Shown: piece after piece, positions 29,163 to 36,460 of the stretch | How positions within the stretch are numbered: the stretch's first letter is position 1 | How the letters are laid out: the number at the start of each line of letters is the position of its first letter | From: Bacillus sp. sid0103 | GTDB taxonomy: Bacteria > Bacillota > Bacilli > Bacillales_B > DSM-18226 | Direction: 5' to 3' | NCBI RefSeq assembly: GCF_019219025.1 | Contig: NZ_JAHUWN010000010.1 | Location: 62,001 to 126,000 of the forward strand | DNA length: 64,000 bases | Program-made: the position numbers and the translations under genes | The notes under the pieces: generated by a model | Databases searched by the model: none | Seen by the model: only the letters and a program-made list of their open reading frames with translations | Told to the model about the DNA's origin: nothing

Positions 29163-30182
29163 TTATTTTGCTTTCATTAGTAAAAAAATAAAATATGGTG
29201 CACTAAATATTGCTACGACAATTCCCACCGGAATTTGGGTTGGGGCAAGCAGATTTTTACCAATCGTGTCTGCTAATAAAAGCACGAATGCCCCTATCAC
29301 CGCCGTTATCGGTAAAAACAGCTGGTGCTTTGGTCCAATTAATCGTTTGGCAATATGGGGAGCAACTAATCCCAAAAAGGCAATTCCTCCCCCTGCGGCG
29401 ACACTGAAGCCTGCAAGGGCCACTGCCGCTAGAAGCAACAAACGTCTTTCTTTTTCTACCTGAATGCCTAATCCTGTCGCGACTTGGTCACCTAAATTCA
29501 TGATATTTAAGATATGTGCTTTATATAAGACAAAAGGAAGAAGCAGCAGGATTAACGGGGCAAGAATCGCAACGAATTTCCAATTCGTCCCCCAAATATC
29601 ACCTGACAGCCAGACAGCTGCCTGCATGAAGTCTTGCGGGTTCATTTTTAATTGAAAAATAACAATCGCAGCTCCAAACCCTGAATTTACCCCAATCCCG
29701 ACTAAAATTAACCGAACAGGGTCAATCCCCTTTTTCCATGCTATGACATAAATCAGGAATGCCGCGATTACCGCGCCTACTAAAGCAAATAGTGGCAATA
29801 AAAAGATCCCAATTGTACTCACGCTGTTCATAGAGCCTTGAAAGAAATAGATAAATAGGATAACCATGAACCCGGCTCCTGAATTAATGCCTAATATACC
29901 AGGATCCGCTAGTTCATTTTTCGTCACACCTTGCAATATTGCACCAGAGACTGCTAATCCTGCACCAATCAATAATGCCAGAATCATTCTTGGCAGTCTA
30001 AAATCAACTAATACGAGTTGGTCACGTGCCGTTCCCTTCCCCAGTAATGTCTTGAAAACATCGATTGGGGCAATCCGTACCACACCAAGATTTAAACTTA
30101 TAATAAAAGTGATAATTGTTAAAATAAATAAAAGGCTAATGAGGACAATAAATTTTTTCTGTTTCGCTTTCGATTGATTCAT
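29163..30182 (-). CDS. Iron-siderophore ABC transporter permease (FecCD family)
   Basis: A 339-residue polytopic membrane protein with about nine or ten helices. It carries FecCD landmarks: RLPRMILALLIGAGLAVSGA near the first periplasmic region, the GGGIAFLGLVAPHIAKRLIG loop that contacts the ATPase, and a C-terminal PTQIPVGIVVAIFSAPYFI. It forms a heterodimer with the upstream permease. Its ATG overlaps the stop of that gene by one base, indicating coupled translation. Confidence 0.93.
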   Translation of the reverse strand: MNQSKAKQKKFIVLISLLFILTIITFIISLNLGVVRIAPIDVFKTLLGKGTARDQLVLVDFRLPRMILALLIGAGLAVSGAILQGVTKNELADPGILGINSGAGFMVILFIYFFQGSMNSVSTIGIFLLPLFALVGAVIAAFLIYVIAWKKGIDPVRLILVGIGVNSGFGAAIVIFQLKMNPQDFMQAAVWLSGDIWGTNWKFVAILAPLILLLLPFVLYKAHILNIMNLGDQVATGLGIQVEKERRLLLLAAVALAGFSVAAGGGIAFLGLVAPHIAKRLIGPKHQLFLPITAVIGAFVLLLADTIGKNLLAPTQIPVGIVVAIFSAPYFIFLLMKAK

Positions 30183-31240
30183 TACAGCCCCCTCCTTTCC
30201 CCACGAGCAAGGTACAAGAAGAAAGGAACACCGATGATGGCCGTTATGGCTCCAACAGGCGTCTCAAATGGGGCATTCACCATTCTAGCTGCAATATCGG
30301 CAAGAACGAGTAACAGTCCGCCTAATACCGCAGAAATAGGAATAATCCAGCGGTAATCTGATCCGATGATAAAGCGGGTAATGTGTGGAATCACTAGCCC
30401 AATAAAACCAATAGCACCCGCAACAGAAACGGCAGCACCGGTTAGCACTAATACCACAATCACACCAAGTGATTTTACTAAAAGGGTGTTTTGGCCAAGC
30501 CCTTTTGATACTTCTTCCCCTAAGCTAAGAATGGTGATGGACCTCGAGATGTAAAGGGCTAGCAATAATCCAATTCCGCCAGTGATAAGTAAAATCTTAA
30601 TGGATTCCCATGTTACCGTTGTTAATCCTCCGGCATACCAAAAGCTCATGTCCTTTGCAACTTGCGTATGAAGAGCAATGGCACTAGAAAATGCACTGAG
30701 CATCGATCCCACCGCAACCCCGGCAAGGGCAAGTTTTACTGGGGTCAAGCCTCCCTTTGAAAAAGCCCCAATTGTAAACACAAGGATAACACCAAGTCCC
30801 GCTCCGACAAATGAAGAAAAGGTTAAGCCTAACATCGTCGCAGTCGGAATAAAGGCGAGCGTGATAACTAACGCAAAAGCCGCACCATCAGTCACGCCCA
30901 TGATGGAAGGAGAGGCGAGTGGATTTCGTGTTAACCCCTGCATGACAGCACCTGAAACAGCAAGAAAAGCTCCAACTAATACCGCACCGATTGCCCTTGG
31001 CATGCGAATTTCTTGAATAATTTGATGAGAGGTTATTTCAGGATTAAAACGGGAGACCGCCTCCCAGACCGTAGCCATTTTTATATCCGCTGCCCCGTAT
31101 GCAATGGATAATCCCATCGAGATTAGGATTAGTACCATTCCGACGATTAATACAAAAGTTCCTTTAATGGATGTTCTGAATCTTTTATTGTGAAACGCTA
31201 ACGAATCTCCCTCTTGCTTTGTAGTTGTATTCCCATTCAA
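30182..31240 (-). CDS. Iron-siderophore ABC transporter permease (FecCD family)
   Basis: A 352-residue FecCD permease and first gene of the leftward iron operon. The landmarks are IRMPRAIGAVLVGAFLAVSG, GAIGFIGLVIPHITRFIIG and a terminal PVGAITAIIGVPFFLYL. A hydrophilic N-terminal tail of about 25 residues precedes the first helix. The start appears to be TTG 31240, with AGAGGTG seven bases upstream. A long leader (about 240 bases) with a repeat-like element separates it from the Fur-controlled promoter. Confidence 0.92.
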   Translation of the reverse strand: MNGNTTTKQEGDSLAFHNKRFRTSIKGTFVLIVGMVLILISMGLSIAYGAADIKMATVWEAVSRFNPEITSHQIIQEIRMPRAIGAVLVGAFLAVSGAVMQGLTRNPLASPSIMGVTDGAAFALVITLAFIPTATMLGLTFSSFVGAGLGVILVFTIGAFSKGGLTPVKLALAGVAVGSMLSAFSSAIALHTQVAKDMSFWYAGGLTTVTWESIKILLITGGIGLLLALYISRSITILSLGEEVSKGLGQNTLLVKSLGVIVVLVLTGAAVSVAGAIGFIGLVIPHITRFIIGSDYRWIIPISAVLGGLLLVLADIAARMVNAPFETPVGAITAIIGVPFFLYLARGERRGL

Positions 31241-31254
31241 AAACTAACACCTCT

Positions 31255-31430
31255 TCTGATAAGGCTCTTTTCGTAAACTTTGTTGCTTTTGGAGCATAAT
31301 AAGGGTCATTTACTAAGTTTCTAGGCAATTTTCGCAAATGTCTTACGAAAAGTTGCCACGAAGCATCCAGTTATACGGGTTGATGAACTTATATAAAAAC
31401 AACAATCTATGCGAAAATAGCCTCTGATAA
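31255..31430. repeat. MITE-like element with inverted ends in the iron-operon leader
   Basis: GGCTCTTTTCGTAAACTTTG... (31263-31290) and the complement of 31395-31422 align over 28 bases with about six differences, so the block has imperfect terminal inverted repeats. TCTGAT/ATCAGA extends both ends. An internal stem GGCAATTTTCG/CGAAAAGTTGCC lies at 31323-31357. It encodes no protein. It is transcribed as part of the leader of the permease operon. Confidence 0.55.
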
Positions 31431-31488
31431 AAAGAAAAATTGGGTATATTACTATAGTGAAAATGAATGTATGTGTAACCTATAAAAA

Positions 31489-31507
31489 GAATGATAATCA
31501 TTATCAA
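31489..31507 (-). promoter_or_regulatory. Fur box and promoter of the permease operon
   Basis: TGATAATCATTATCA (31492-31506) is a perfect 7-1-7 Fur inverted repeat. On the leftward strand it overlaps a -35-like TTGATA (31502-31507), with TATAGG 17 bases on. Iron-bound Fur would block transcription of the permease, ATPase and flavoprotein genes. Confidence 0.8.
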
Positions 31508-31618
31508 GTATAGAGAGTAAACAGTTATTTTTCAATACGTTTATGGTATATAAGCGACTCCCAGTATTATCCTTCAAATTTATTTCACAAATTTATTCAA
31601 TTTAAATTATTTTGTTTA

Positions 31619-31647
31619 TTGACACCTTAAATGAAAATGATTATCAT
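31619..31647 (+). promoter_or_regulatory. Promoter with Fur box for the siderophore-binding protein
   Basis: TTGACA (31619-31624), a 17-base spacer and TATCAT (31642-31647) make a good sigma-A promoter. The 7-1-7 Fur box TGAAAATGATTATCA (31632-31646, 14 of 15 matches) covers the spacer and -10 region. The start codon is 42 bases further, after TTAGGAGG. Confidence 0.82.
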
Positions 31648-31688
31648 TACCATTATAATAGGTATTCACTATCTTAGGAGGTTTACAT

Positions 31689-32636
31689 ATGCTTAAAAAG
31701 CGCTTTTATTTATCTTTTACTTTATTACTAATGCTATTTTTGGTAAGTGCTTGCAGTAATTCTGATAATTCAAAAACAGAAAAGTCGTCGGAAAAGAAAA
31801 ATGCCGAGGTGACATTAACGGATGCTAAGGGGGAAGTGGTGATTCCAGCTCATCCTAAGCGAATCGTTGCTCCTTATTTAGAGGATTCATTAGTAGCATT
31901 AGGAGTTAAACCAGCTGCACAATGGTCTATCGGTGATACCGTTTTGGATTATTTACAGCCAGAGTTGAAGGATGTTCCCAAAATCGGCTGGGACCTTCCA
32001 CTTGAACAAGTTATCAATAACAACCCTGACTTAATTATTTTCAGCTCTCCATCCGCCATCCAAAAAGGGCAATACGAAGAGTATAAAAAGATCGCTCCAA
32101 CCTACGTCTATAAGGACGAAGTTAGTGCAGATTGGCGCAAACAACTAACGCAAATGGGCGAGATCTTGAATAAACAAACAGAAGCAAAAAAAGCACTAGC
32201 CAATTACGATACCAAAGCAGCAGATGCAAAAACGAAAGTCCACGATGCAATTGGAGATGAAACAGCAGCTATCTTATGGATTATGGCCGATAAGTTTTAT
32301 CTAATGGAAAATAATCGTTTCAGTGCCAATGTTCTTTACGGCGATTTAGGCATTAAACAGCCTGCATTCGTTAAATCACTTGGTGGTGCCGCTGCCCAGT
32401 GGGATCCTATTGCTCTTGAAAAATTGCCAGAAATCAAAGCAGATCACATCTTCCTTGTCAGCAAAAAAGGGGAACCAGGTTTAGACATATTATCGAAGAG
32501 TTCGATCTGGAAAGGTCTTGACGCGGTTAAAAATGGACATGTGTATGAAATGAACGACCCAAGCAACTGGACCATCAACGGTCTGAATGCCGGTGAAAAA
32601 ACCATCGACGAAGTCGTAAATGCCCTAAAAAAATAA
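31689..32636 (+). CDS. Iron-siderophore-binding lipoprotein
   Basis: A 315-residue FecB/TroA-type binding protein that captures ferric siderophore outside the cell and hands it to the FecCD permeases. It has a lipoprotein signal with lipobox VSAC (Cys22). The fold is recognised by VTLTDAKGEVVIPAHPKRIV, ALGVKPAA, NNPDLIIFSSPS and YKKIAPTYVY. It stands alone under its own Fur-controlled promoter, divergent from the transporter operon. The siderophore (hydroxamate, catecholate or citrate type) cannot be told from the sequence. Confidence 0.9.
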   Translation: MLKKRFYLSFTLLLMLFLVSACSNSDNSKTEKSSEKKNAEVTLTDAKGEVVIPAHPKRIVAPYLEDSLVALGVKPAAQWSIGDTVLDYLQPELKDVPKIGWDLPLEQVINNNPDLIIFSSPSAIQKGQYEEYKKIAPTYVYKDEVSADWRKQLTQMGEILNKQTEAKKALANYDTKAADAKTKVHDAIGDETAAILWIMADKFYLMENNRFSANVLYGDLGIKQPAFVKSLGGAAAQWDPIALEKLPEIKADHIFLVSKKGEPGLDILSKSSIWKGLDAVKNGHVYEMNDPSNWTINGLNAGEKTIDEVVNALKK

Positions 32637-32647
32637 CAATCTCATTT

Positions 32648-32685
32648 AAAAAGGCGCCATCCACTTTTAGGATGACGCCTTTTTT
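32648..32685 (+). terminator. Terminator of the siderophore-binding protein gene
   Basis: AAAAAGGCGCCATCC and GGATGACGCCTTTTT pair with one mismatch, 11 bases after the stop codon, ending in TTTTTTAT. Confidence 0.88.
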
Positions 32686-32706
32686 ATCTATAGGGCTTAT
32701 TATTTT

Positions 32707-33268
32707 TCTTAAAAAGATATGGGTGCCTCGGGCTCAGGGGGATTTAAGCAATCGTTTGATTAGTTTTTCCATTTTGCTTGAAAAGTCATGGGTGCCTTGG
32801 GCTCAGGGGGATTTAATCAATCGTTTGATTAGTTTTTCTATTTTGCTTGAAAAGCCATGGGTGCCTTGGGCTCAGGGGGATTTAATCAATCGTTTGATTA
32901 GGTTTTTGATTTTGCTTGAAAAGCCATGGGTGCCTTGGGCTCAGGGCGATTTAATCAATCGTTTGATTAGTTGTCTATTTTCGCTTAAAAGCTATGGGTG
33001 CCTTAAGCTCAAGATGATTTAATCAATCGTTTGATTAGTTTTTTTCATTTAGCAAAAAAACTCCATGGGGGCCATGAGCTCAGGATGATTTAATCAATCG
33101 TTTGATTAGTTTTTCTATTTTGCTTGAAAAGCCATGGGTGCCTTGGGCTCAGGGGGATTTAATCAATCGTTTGATTAGTTTTTTGATTTTGCTTGAAAAG
33201 CCATGGGTGCCTCAGGCTCAGGGGGATTTAATCAATCGTTTGATTAGTTTTTCCATTTTGCTTAAAAA
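32707..33268 (+). repeat. 69-bp tandem array, eight copies
   Basis: The unit has a core (C/T)TTGAAAAGCCATGGGTGCC, then GGGCTCAGGGGGATTT, then AATCAATCGTTTGATTAG and a T-rich tail. The TCGTTTGATT core recurs at 32752, 32821, 32890, 32959, 33027, 33098, 33167 and 33236, so spacings are 69, 69, 69, 68, 71, 69 and 69. Copies 5 and 6 are diverged; the others are nearly identical. The period is 23 codons, and the frame of the last copy runs directly into GGDEF-domain sequence. There are no unique spacers, so it is not CRISPR. Confidence 0.9.
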
Positions 33269-33715
33269 GCATGAACGCCATAAGAATAAGACGATTGGGA
33301 TTGTTGTTTGTGACATCGATAAATTTAAAAGGATTAATGATAATTATAACCACGTGGTCGGTGATAAAGTGATTCAGCACTTTGCGGGCACATAAAAAAA
33401 CTATCTTAGCGAAAAATGATTTCCTGTTAAGGAGTGGGGTGAGGAATTCACCCATTGTCTTAGAAAACGAAATTTCGAGGAGACTTTGGAAATTGTTAAT
33501 ACAATTCTAAACGAGGTCAAAACAATCATATAAATGTAGACTTTAACGTAGAGAATCTGCCCATTTCTTACACGGCATCATTTGGACTCTTCTTCTATAC
33601 TGCAAACGAACATGTCTCTATGGAAAAGGCATATATTCAAGCAGACCAGCTCCTGCTCCAAACAACTTGGAAGAAACAGAGTATCCGTCGAAAATGCCCT
33701 ATCACCCCTATAAGG
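33236..33715 (+). pseudogene. Decayed GGDEF (diguanylate cyclase) gene
   Basis: Translation after the last array copy gives IGIVVCDIDKFKRINDNY, NHVVGDKVIQHFAGT and then a stop. This matches the GGDEF-domain core (DxDxFKxxNDxxGHxxGD). In other frames further on, EWGEEF appears where GGDEF/GGEEF is expected, then FEETLEIVNTILNEVKTI, YTASFGLFFY and KAYIQADQLLLQ, which fit the rest of the domain in the right order. At least two frameshifts, a stop and loss of one motif residue show that it is inactive. The upstream part of the gene is replaced by the tandem array. Confidence 0.75.
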
Positions 33716-33727
33716 AATGCGGCCAAC

Positions 33728-33767
33728 AAAAAGTGGTTACACCAACTAAATGGTGTAACCACTTTTT
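33728..33767. terminator. Strong stem-loop after the decayed GGDEF gene
   Basis: AAAAAGTGGTTACACCA (33728-33744) and its exact complement (33751-33767) flank a 6-base loop, with T-runs on either strand. It can terminate both the remnant and the bioY transcript coming from the right. Confidence 0.85.
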
Positions 33768-33789
33768 TTATGCAAGATATATTTATAAT

Positions 33790-33840
33790 GGTGTCAGGCA
33801 CCACAAAAAGACAATCATCCACTCCATATGGACATTTTTG
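33790..33840. repeat. GTGTCAGGCACC repeat, diverged copy
   Basis: GGTGTCAGGCACCAC at the left is followed by AAAAAGACAATCATCCAC and TATGGACATTTTTG; the right arm has decayed. It lies 18 bases past the bioY stop on the leftward transcript. Confidence 0.7.
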
Positions 33841-33857
33841 TTTTGTGTTGGATCTCT

Positions 33858-34454
33858 CTAGGAAACGCGCTTTAGGTTTTTAAATTGTCCTTTGGATAGG
33901 ACAGTTTTTTCTAGTCGGTGGGCCATGATTCCTCCTAGGACTGCTAAGATGATGTCCTTTGGCAAAGGCACTACCATCCATAACCATGCCATTTTATAGG
34001 TAAATCCATCTGGCGCAGCCGCCCAGAGCTTGTAGGCAAAGTACATCCAATTTGTTCCGAATAAGTAGTTAACAACCATTCCGATTAAGGATGCAATGAT
34101 AAAGGCCGCCACAGTTTTCTTCTTTTCAACGACTTTTCCAATGATAAACGCTGTGAAAATATATGAAACAATGAAGCCGAAGGTGGGACTGAAAATTGAA
34201 GAAGGTCCTGCCCCAAATTTAGCAAAAATAGGTACGCCGGCCAATCCAACTAACATATAAACAATCATTGCTATTGAGCCTAACCGGCTCCCTAAAATGG
34301 CCCCTGCTAAAATTGCAAAAAACGTTTGTAGCGTAATTGGAACTCCTCCCACCACCATAAAAGGTACAAAAGAGGTGATATTAGCCCCAATCGCCATAAG
34401 GGCTACAAACATCCCCACTAGTGTTAAATCCAACGCTCTTAATTTCCGATTCAT
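33858..34454 (-). CDS. bioY: Biotin transporter BioY
   Basis: The substrate-binding membrane subunit of biotin ECF transport, 198 residues with about six helices. Family landmarks include VPITLQTFFAILAGAILGSR, VGLAGVPIFAKFGAGPSS, FSPTFGFIVSYIF and a late PLPKDIILAVLGG. GGGGTGG precedes the ATG. A BirA-type operator lies 54-84 bases upstream, which strongly supports biotin as cargo and biotin-dependent repression. It is a single-gene unit; the energising ECF module would be shared and encoded elsewhere. Confidence 0.93.
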   Translation of the reverse strand: MNRKLRALDLTLVGMFVALMAIGANITSFVPFMVVGGVPITLQTFFAILAGAILGSRLGSIAMIVYMLVGLAGVPIFAKFGAGPSSIFSPTFGFIVSYIFTAFIIGKVVEKKKTVAAFIIASLIGMVVNYLFGTNWMYFAYKLWAAAPDGFTYKMAWLWMVVPLPKDIILAVLGGIMAHRLEKTVLSKGQFKNLKRVS

Positions 34455-34507
34455 TCTTCCACCCCAAATAATTGTTATAAGTTTAAAATAAAGGGTGAAC
34501 CGCTATA

Positions 34508-34538
34508 TTGTCAACCAAAATTAAATTATAGTTAACAA
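34508..34538 (-). promoter_or_regulatory. BirA operator of bioY
   Basis: TTGTCAAC and GTTAACAA are separated by 15 bases. The established BirA (biotin repressor) operator is TTGTTAAC-N14-16-GTTAACAA; only one position differs. It sits in the bioY promoter region. Confidence 0.85.
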
Positions 34539-34545
34539 TAAAAAA

Positions 34546-34624
34546 GTGTCAGGCACCAAGGAGAAATATTTTCCTCTCCACGTGGACAAAAAGGAATATT
34601 TGTCCACAAGTGGTGCCTGACACC
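34546..34624. repeat. GTGTCAGGCACC repeat with expanded centre
   Basis: The outer arms are GTGTCAGGCACCA and TGGTGCCTGACAC. The 50-base centre holds a second pair, TCCACGTGGACA and TTTGTCCACAAG, with AATATTTTCC/GGAATATT between. It ends at the stop codon of the GDYXXLXY gene. Confidence 0.8.
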
Positions 34625-34629
34625 CACGT

Positions 34630-35160
34630 TTACTTCGTTGTAATATCGGTCAGGATGGCGTAGCCTTTGTTTACTTTTAGTTTCGCTAGTATTTCTCCTT
34701 TAGCAGAGGCTTTTTCCCATTCTGTGCCTGTGTTGTCCTCAAGGTAGTAATTATCCAAATCATATTTAATATAGACAATTTCTTGGCCTTGGTTGTCTTT
34801 ATCGATATAGCTGACTGTTCCGTTGAGGAATTCTCCCTTATCTGGTTTCGAAAGGGTGACTTTAATGGGCGTATGGACTCCGTTCTTTTTTTCCATCAGA
34901 ACGTACACACCAAACTCTCCACCAAGGTCCTGTAATCTTGTAACCACTGATTTTTCCACCAATTTTATCGGGACCTCCTCTGCTTCATATTGCAGGGTCA
35001 CATAATCGCCTCTAAATACGTCGGACGGATCCAACGGTTTTGTTTGGAGAATCATTTCTTCCCCCACTAATAAGGTATAAAGGGGCATGACGCACATGCC
35101 CAATAGAATGAGGACCGGCACACAACAAGCCAAAACTAACTGCTTTGCCCGCTTATTCAT
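34630..35160 (-). CDS. GDYXXLXY-domain protein
   Basis: A 176-residue protein with one N-terminal transmembrane helix or uncleaved signal (LVLACCVPVLILLGMCVMPLY) and an outer beta-rich domain. The family-naming motif is seen as FRGDYVTLQYE at about 57-67. Such proteins are usually encoded beside DUF2157 membrane proteins, as here. The ATG at 35160 overlaps the stop of that upstream gene by 8 bases and has GGGGTGAG upstream; an in-frame GTG at 35166 is less likely. Function unknown; an envelope role is likely. Confidence 0.85.
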   Translation of the reverse strand: MNKRAKQLVLACCVPVLILLGMCVMPLYTLLVGEEMILQTKPLDPSDVFRGDYVTLQYEAEEVPIKLVEKSVVTRLQDLGGEFGVYVLMEKKNGVHTPIKVTLSKPDKGEFLNGTVSYIDKDNQGQEIVYIKYDLDNYYLEDNTGTEWEKASAKGEILAKLKVNKGYAILTDITTK

Positions 35161-36226
35161 GCACACTCACCCCTTTTTTCCTTTGTTTTTCAAAATAAAA
35201 ACCAAAACCAAGTAACAGGAATCCTCCAATTATAAAGACAAACGATTTTGGTAAAAACTCAAAGGATAAATCAAGGTAAAAACGGAAAATCATCACGCAA
35301 AGAATAATGATGCTAAGGAGACTTCCTCTATTGATTAAATACAAGACATAGATCAGGTAGAGGATGGAAAACGGAATATATAGCCAATCCAGCGGCCAGT
35401 TGCCTTCAAATGATAACATTAATGCAGCCGCGCCATGAACGAGGTAGCCTAATACAACATAAATGTCTCTAATTTTTCCCTTTGAAATAACCAGTGCCAC
35501 GCCGATGATCAAATAGATTAGTCCGAAAACGTAATTAAAATCTTGATAATCAAACCGATAGGTAAAATAACTAATGATCGTGCCAATAAATGCGAGCGAC
35601 AGCAAGCCATTGACAAAACCAGTTACCTTTGAAAAACCGATTTTTTCATTAAGGATATAAATTGCTGCAATCCAGAGGAGAGTCCAATAAGGGATATTTA
35701 CTCCTTGGAGATATTGCCCATCAAGCATGTATTTGAGGACAAACAGGGAAGAGGCTAATAGAATCCATCTATCCCGTAGTACCCATGCCAATGGCAAAAT
35801 GCCAAGCGACCACCATAAAAAAGCATTTTGGGAATTTGTTCCGAGATGAAACATTTGCTCGACAAGAAAAATTCCTGCTCCGAACACTAGACAGCCTAAG
35901 TAATAAAGACTCTTTGATGTCTTTGGAAAGTTTTTTTCCATTTTGTAGCCTGCAAGGTTACAAGCAATATATAAAGCGATGATGATAAGAAATTTCACAG
36001 TTTTTCCAATCTCATCCCAATTGCTTGCAATAAAGCTTAGTACCCCAGCGCCAATTAAAATCGTACCAACATACAAAAGTGTTTTTGTAAAGGATAGTTT
36101 CTGCACCTCGTAAATTGCTTCTATCTCATGAGCCTTACCAGCTGGCAGAATCTCTGAATCTTCTAAGTACTTAAGCTCCCTCTTTAAAAAATTTAATTCA
36201 TTTTGTTTGACAATTCGCTTCGTCAA
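35153..36226 (-). CDS. DUF2157 multi-helix membrane protein
   Basis: A membrane protein of about 357 residues with a soluble N-terminal region of about 50 residues (NELNFLKRELKYLEDSEIL) and about ten hydrophobic helices. The pattern LLYVGTILIGAGVLSFIASNWDEI is the DUF2157 hallmark. I favour the TTG at 36226, which has AAGGGG eight bases upstream; the in-frame GTG at 36235 touches that site. It is translationally coupled to the GDYXXLXY gene. The biochemical role is unknown. Confidence 0.82.
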   Translation of the reverse strand: MTKRIVKQNELNFLKRELKYLEDSEILPAGKAHEIEAIYEVQKLSFTKTLLYVGTILIGAGVLSFIASNWDEIGKTVKFLIIIALYIACNLAGYKMEKNFPKTSKSLYYLGCLVFGAGIFLVEQMFHLGTNSQNAFLWWSLGILPLAWVLRDRWILLASSLFVLKYMLDGQYLQGVNIPYWTLLWIAAIYILNEKIGFSKVTGFVNGLLSLAFIGTIISYFTYRFDYQDFNYVFGLIYLIIGVALVISKGKIRDIYVVLGYLVHGAAALMLSFEGNWPLDWLYIPFSILYLIYVLYLINRGSLLSIIILCVMIFRFYLDLSFEFLPKSFVFIIGGFLLLGFGFYFEKQRKKGVSVHE

Positions 36227-36343
36227 CCATCCCACCCCTTTTTGCGTCTATTTATAGAGATTACACCCGTTCAACCGCTTCGAACTAAGTGCTCTACAAT
36301 TAAGTTTATTCGACAGCTATTATTAATATCCTTTTAAAAGAAG

Positions 36344-36356
36344 AGTGCCTGACACC
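36344..36356. repeat. GTGTCAGGCACC repeat, short remnant
   Basis: AGTGCCTGACACC only, the terminal 13 bases of the element's right arm, between the DUF2157 promoter region and the peptidase terminator. Confidence 0.55.
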
Positions 36357-36420
36357 ATAGCTGTTAAGGATTTCACATCACCTTTGGGGATATTTCTATC
36401 ACCTCAAGTAAATAGGAAAA

Positions 36421-36447
36421 AGCCGGGTTCATCACTGAAACCCGGCT
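36421..36447 (-). terminator. Terminator of the M14 peptidase gene
   Basis: AGCCGGGTTC and GAAACCCGGCT form a GC-rich stem with a 6-base loop, followed on the leftward transcript by TTTTTCC. It starts 13 bases after the stop codon. Confidence 0.85.
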
Positions 36448-36460
36448 CCTTCGATAACTT

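Noticed and set aside
32707..33268. CRISPR array
   Set aside because: The 69-bp units abut each other with no unique spacers, and no cas genes are near.
32672..33395. Real repeat protein encoded by the tandem array
   Set aside because: The frame shifts by one base between copies 5 and 6, no ribosome site or signal is seen, and the downstream cyclase part is full of stops. A pseudogene is the better reading.
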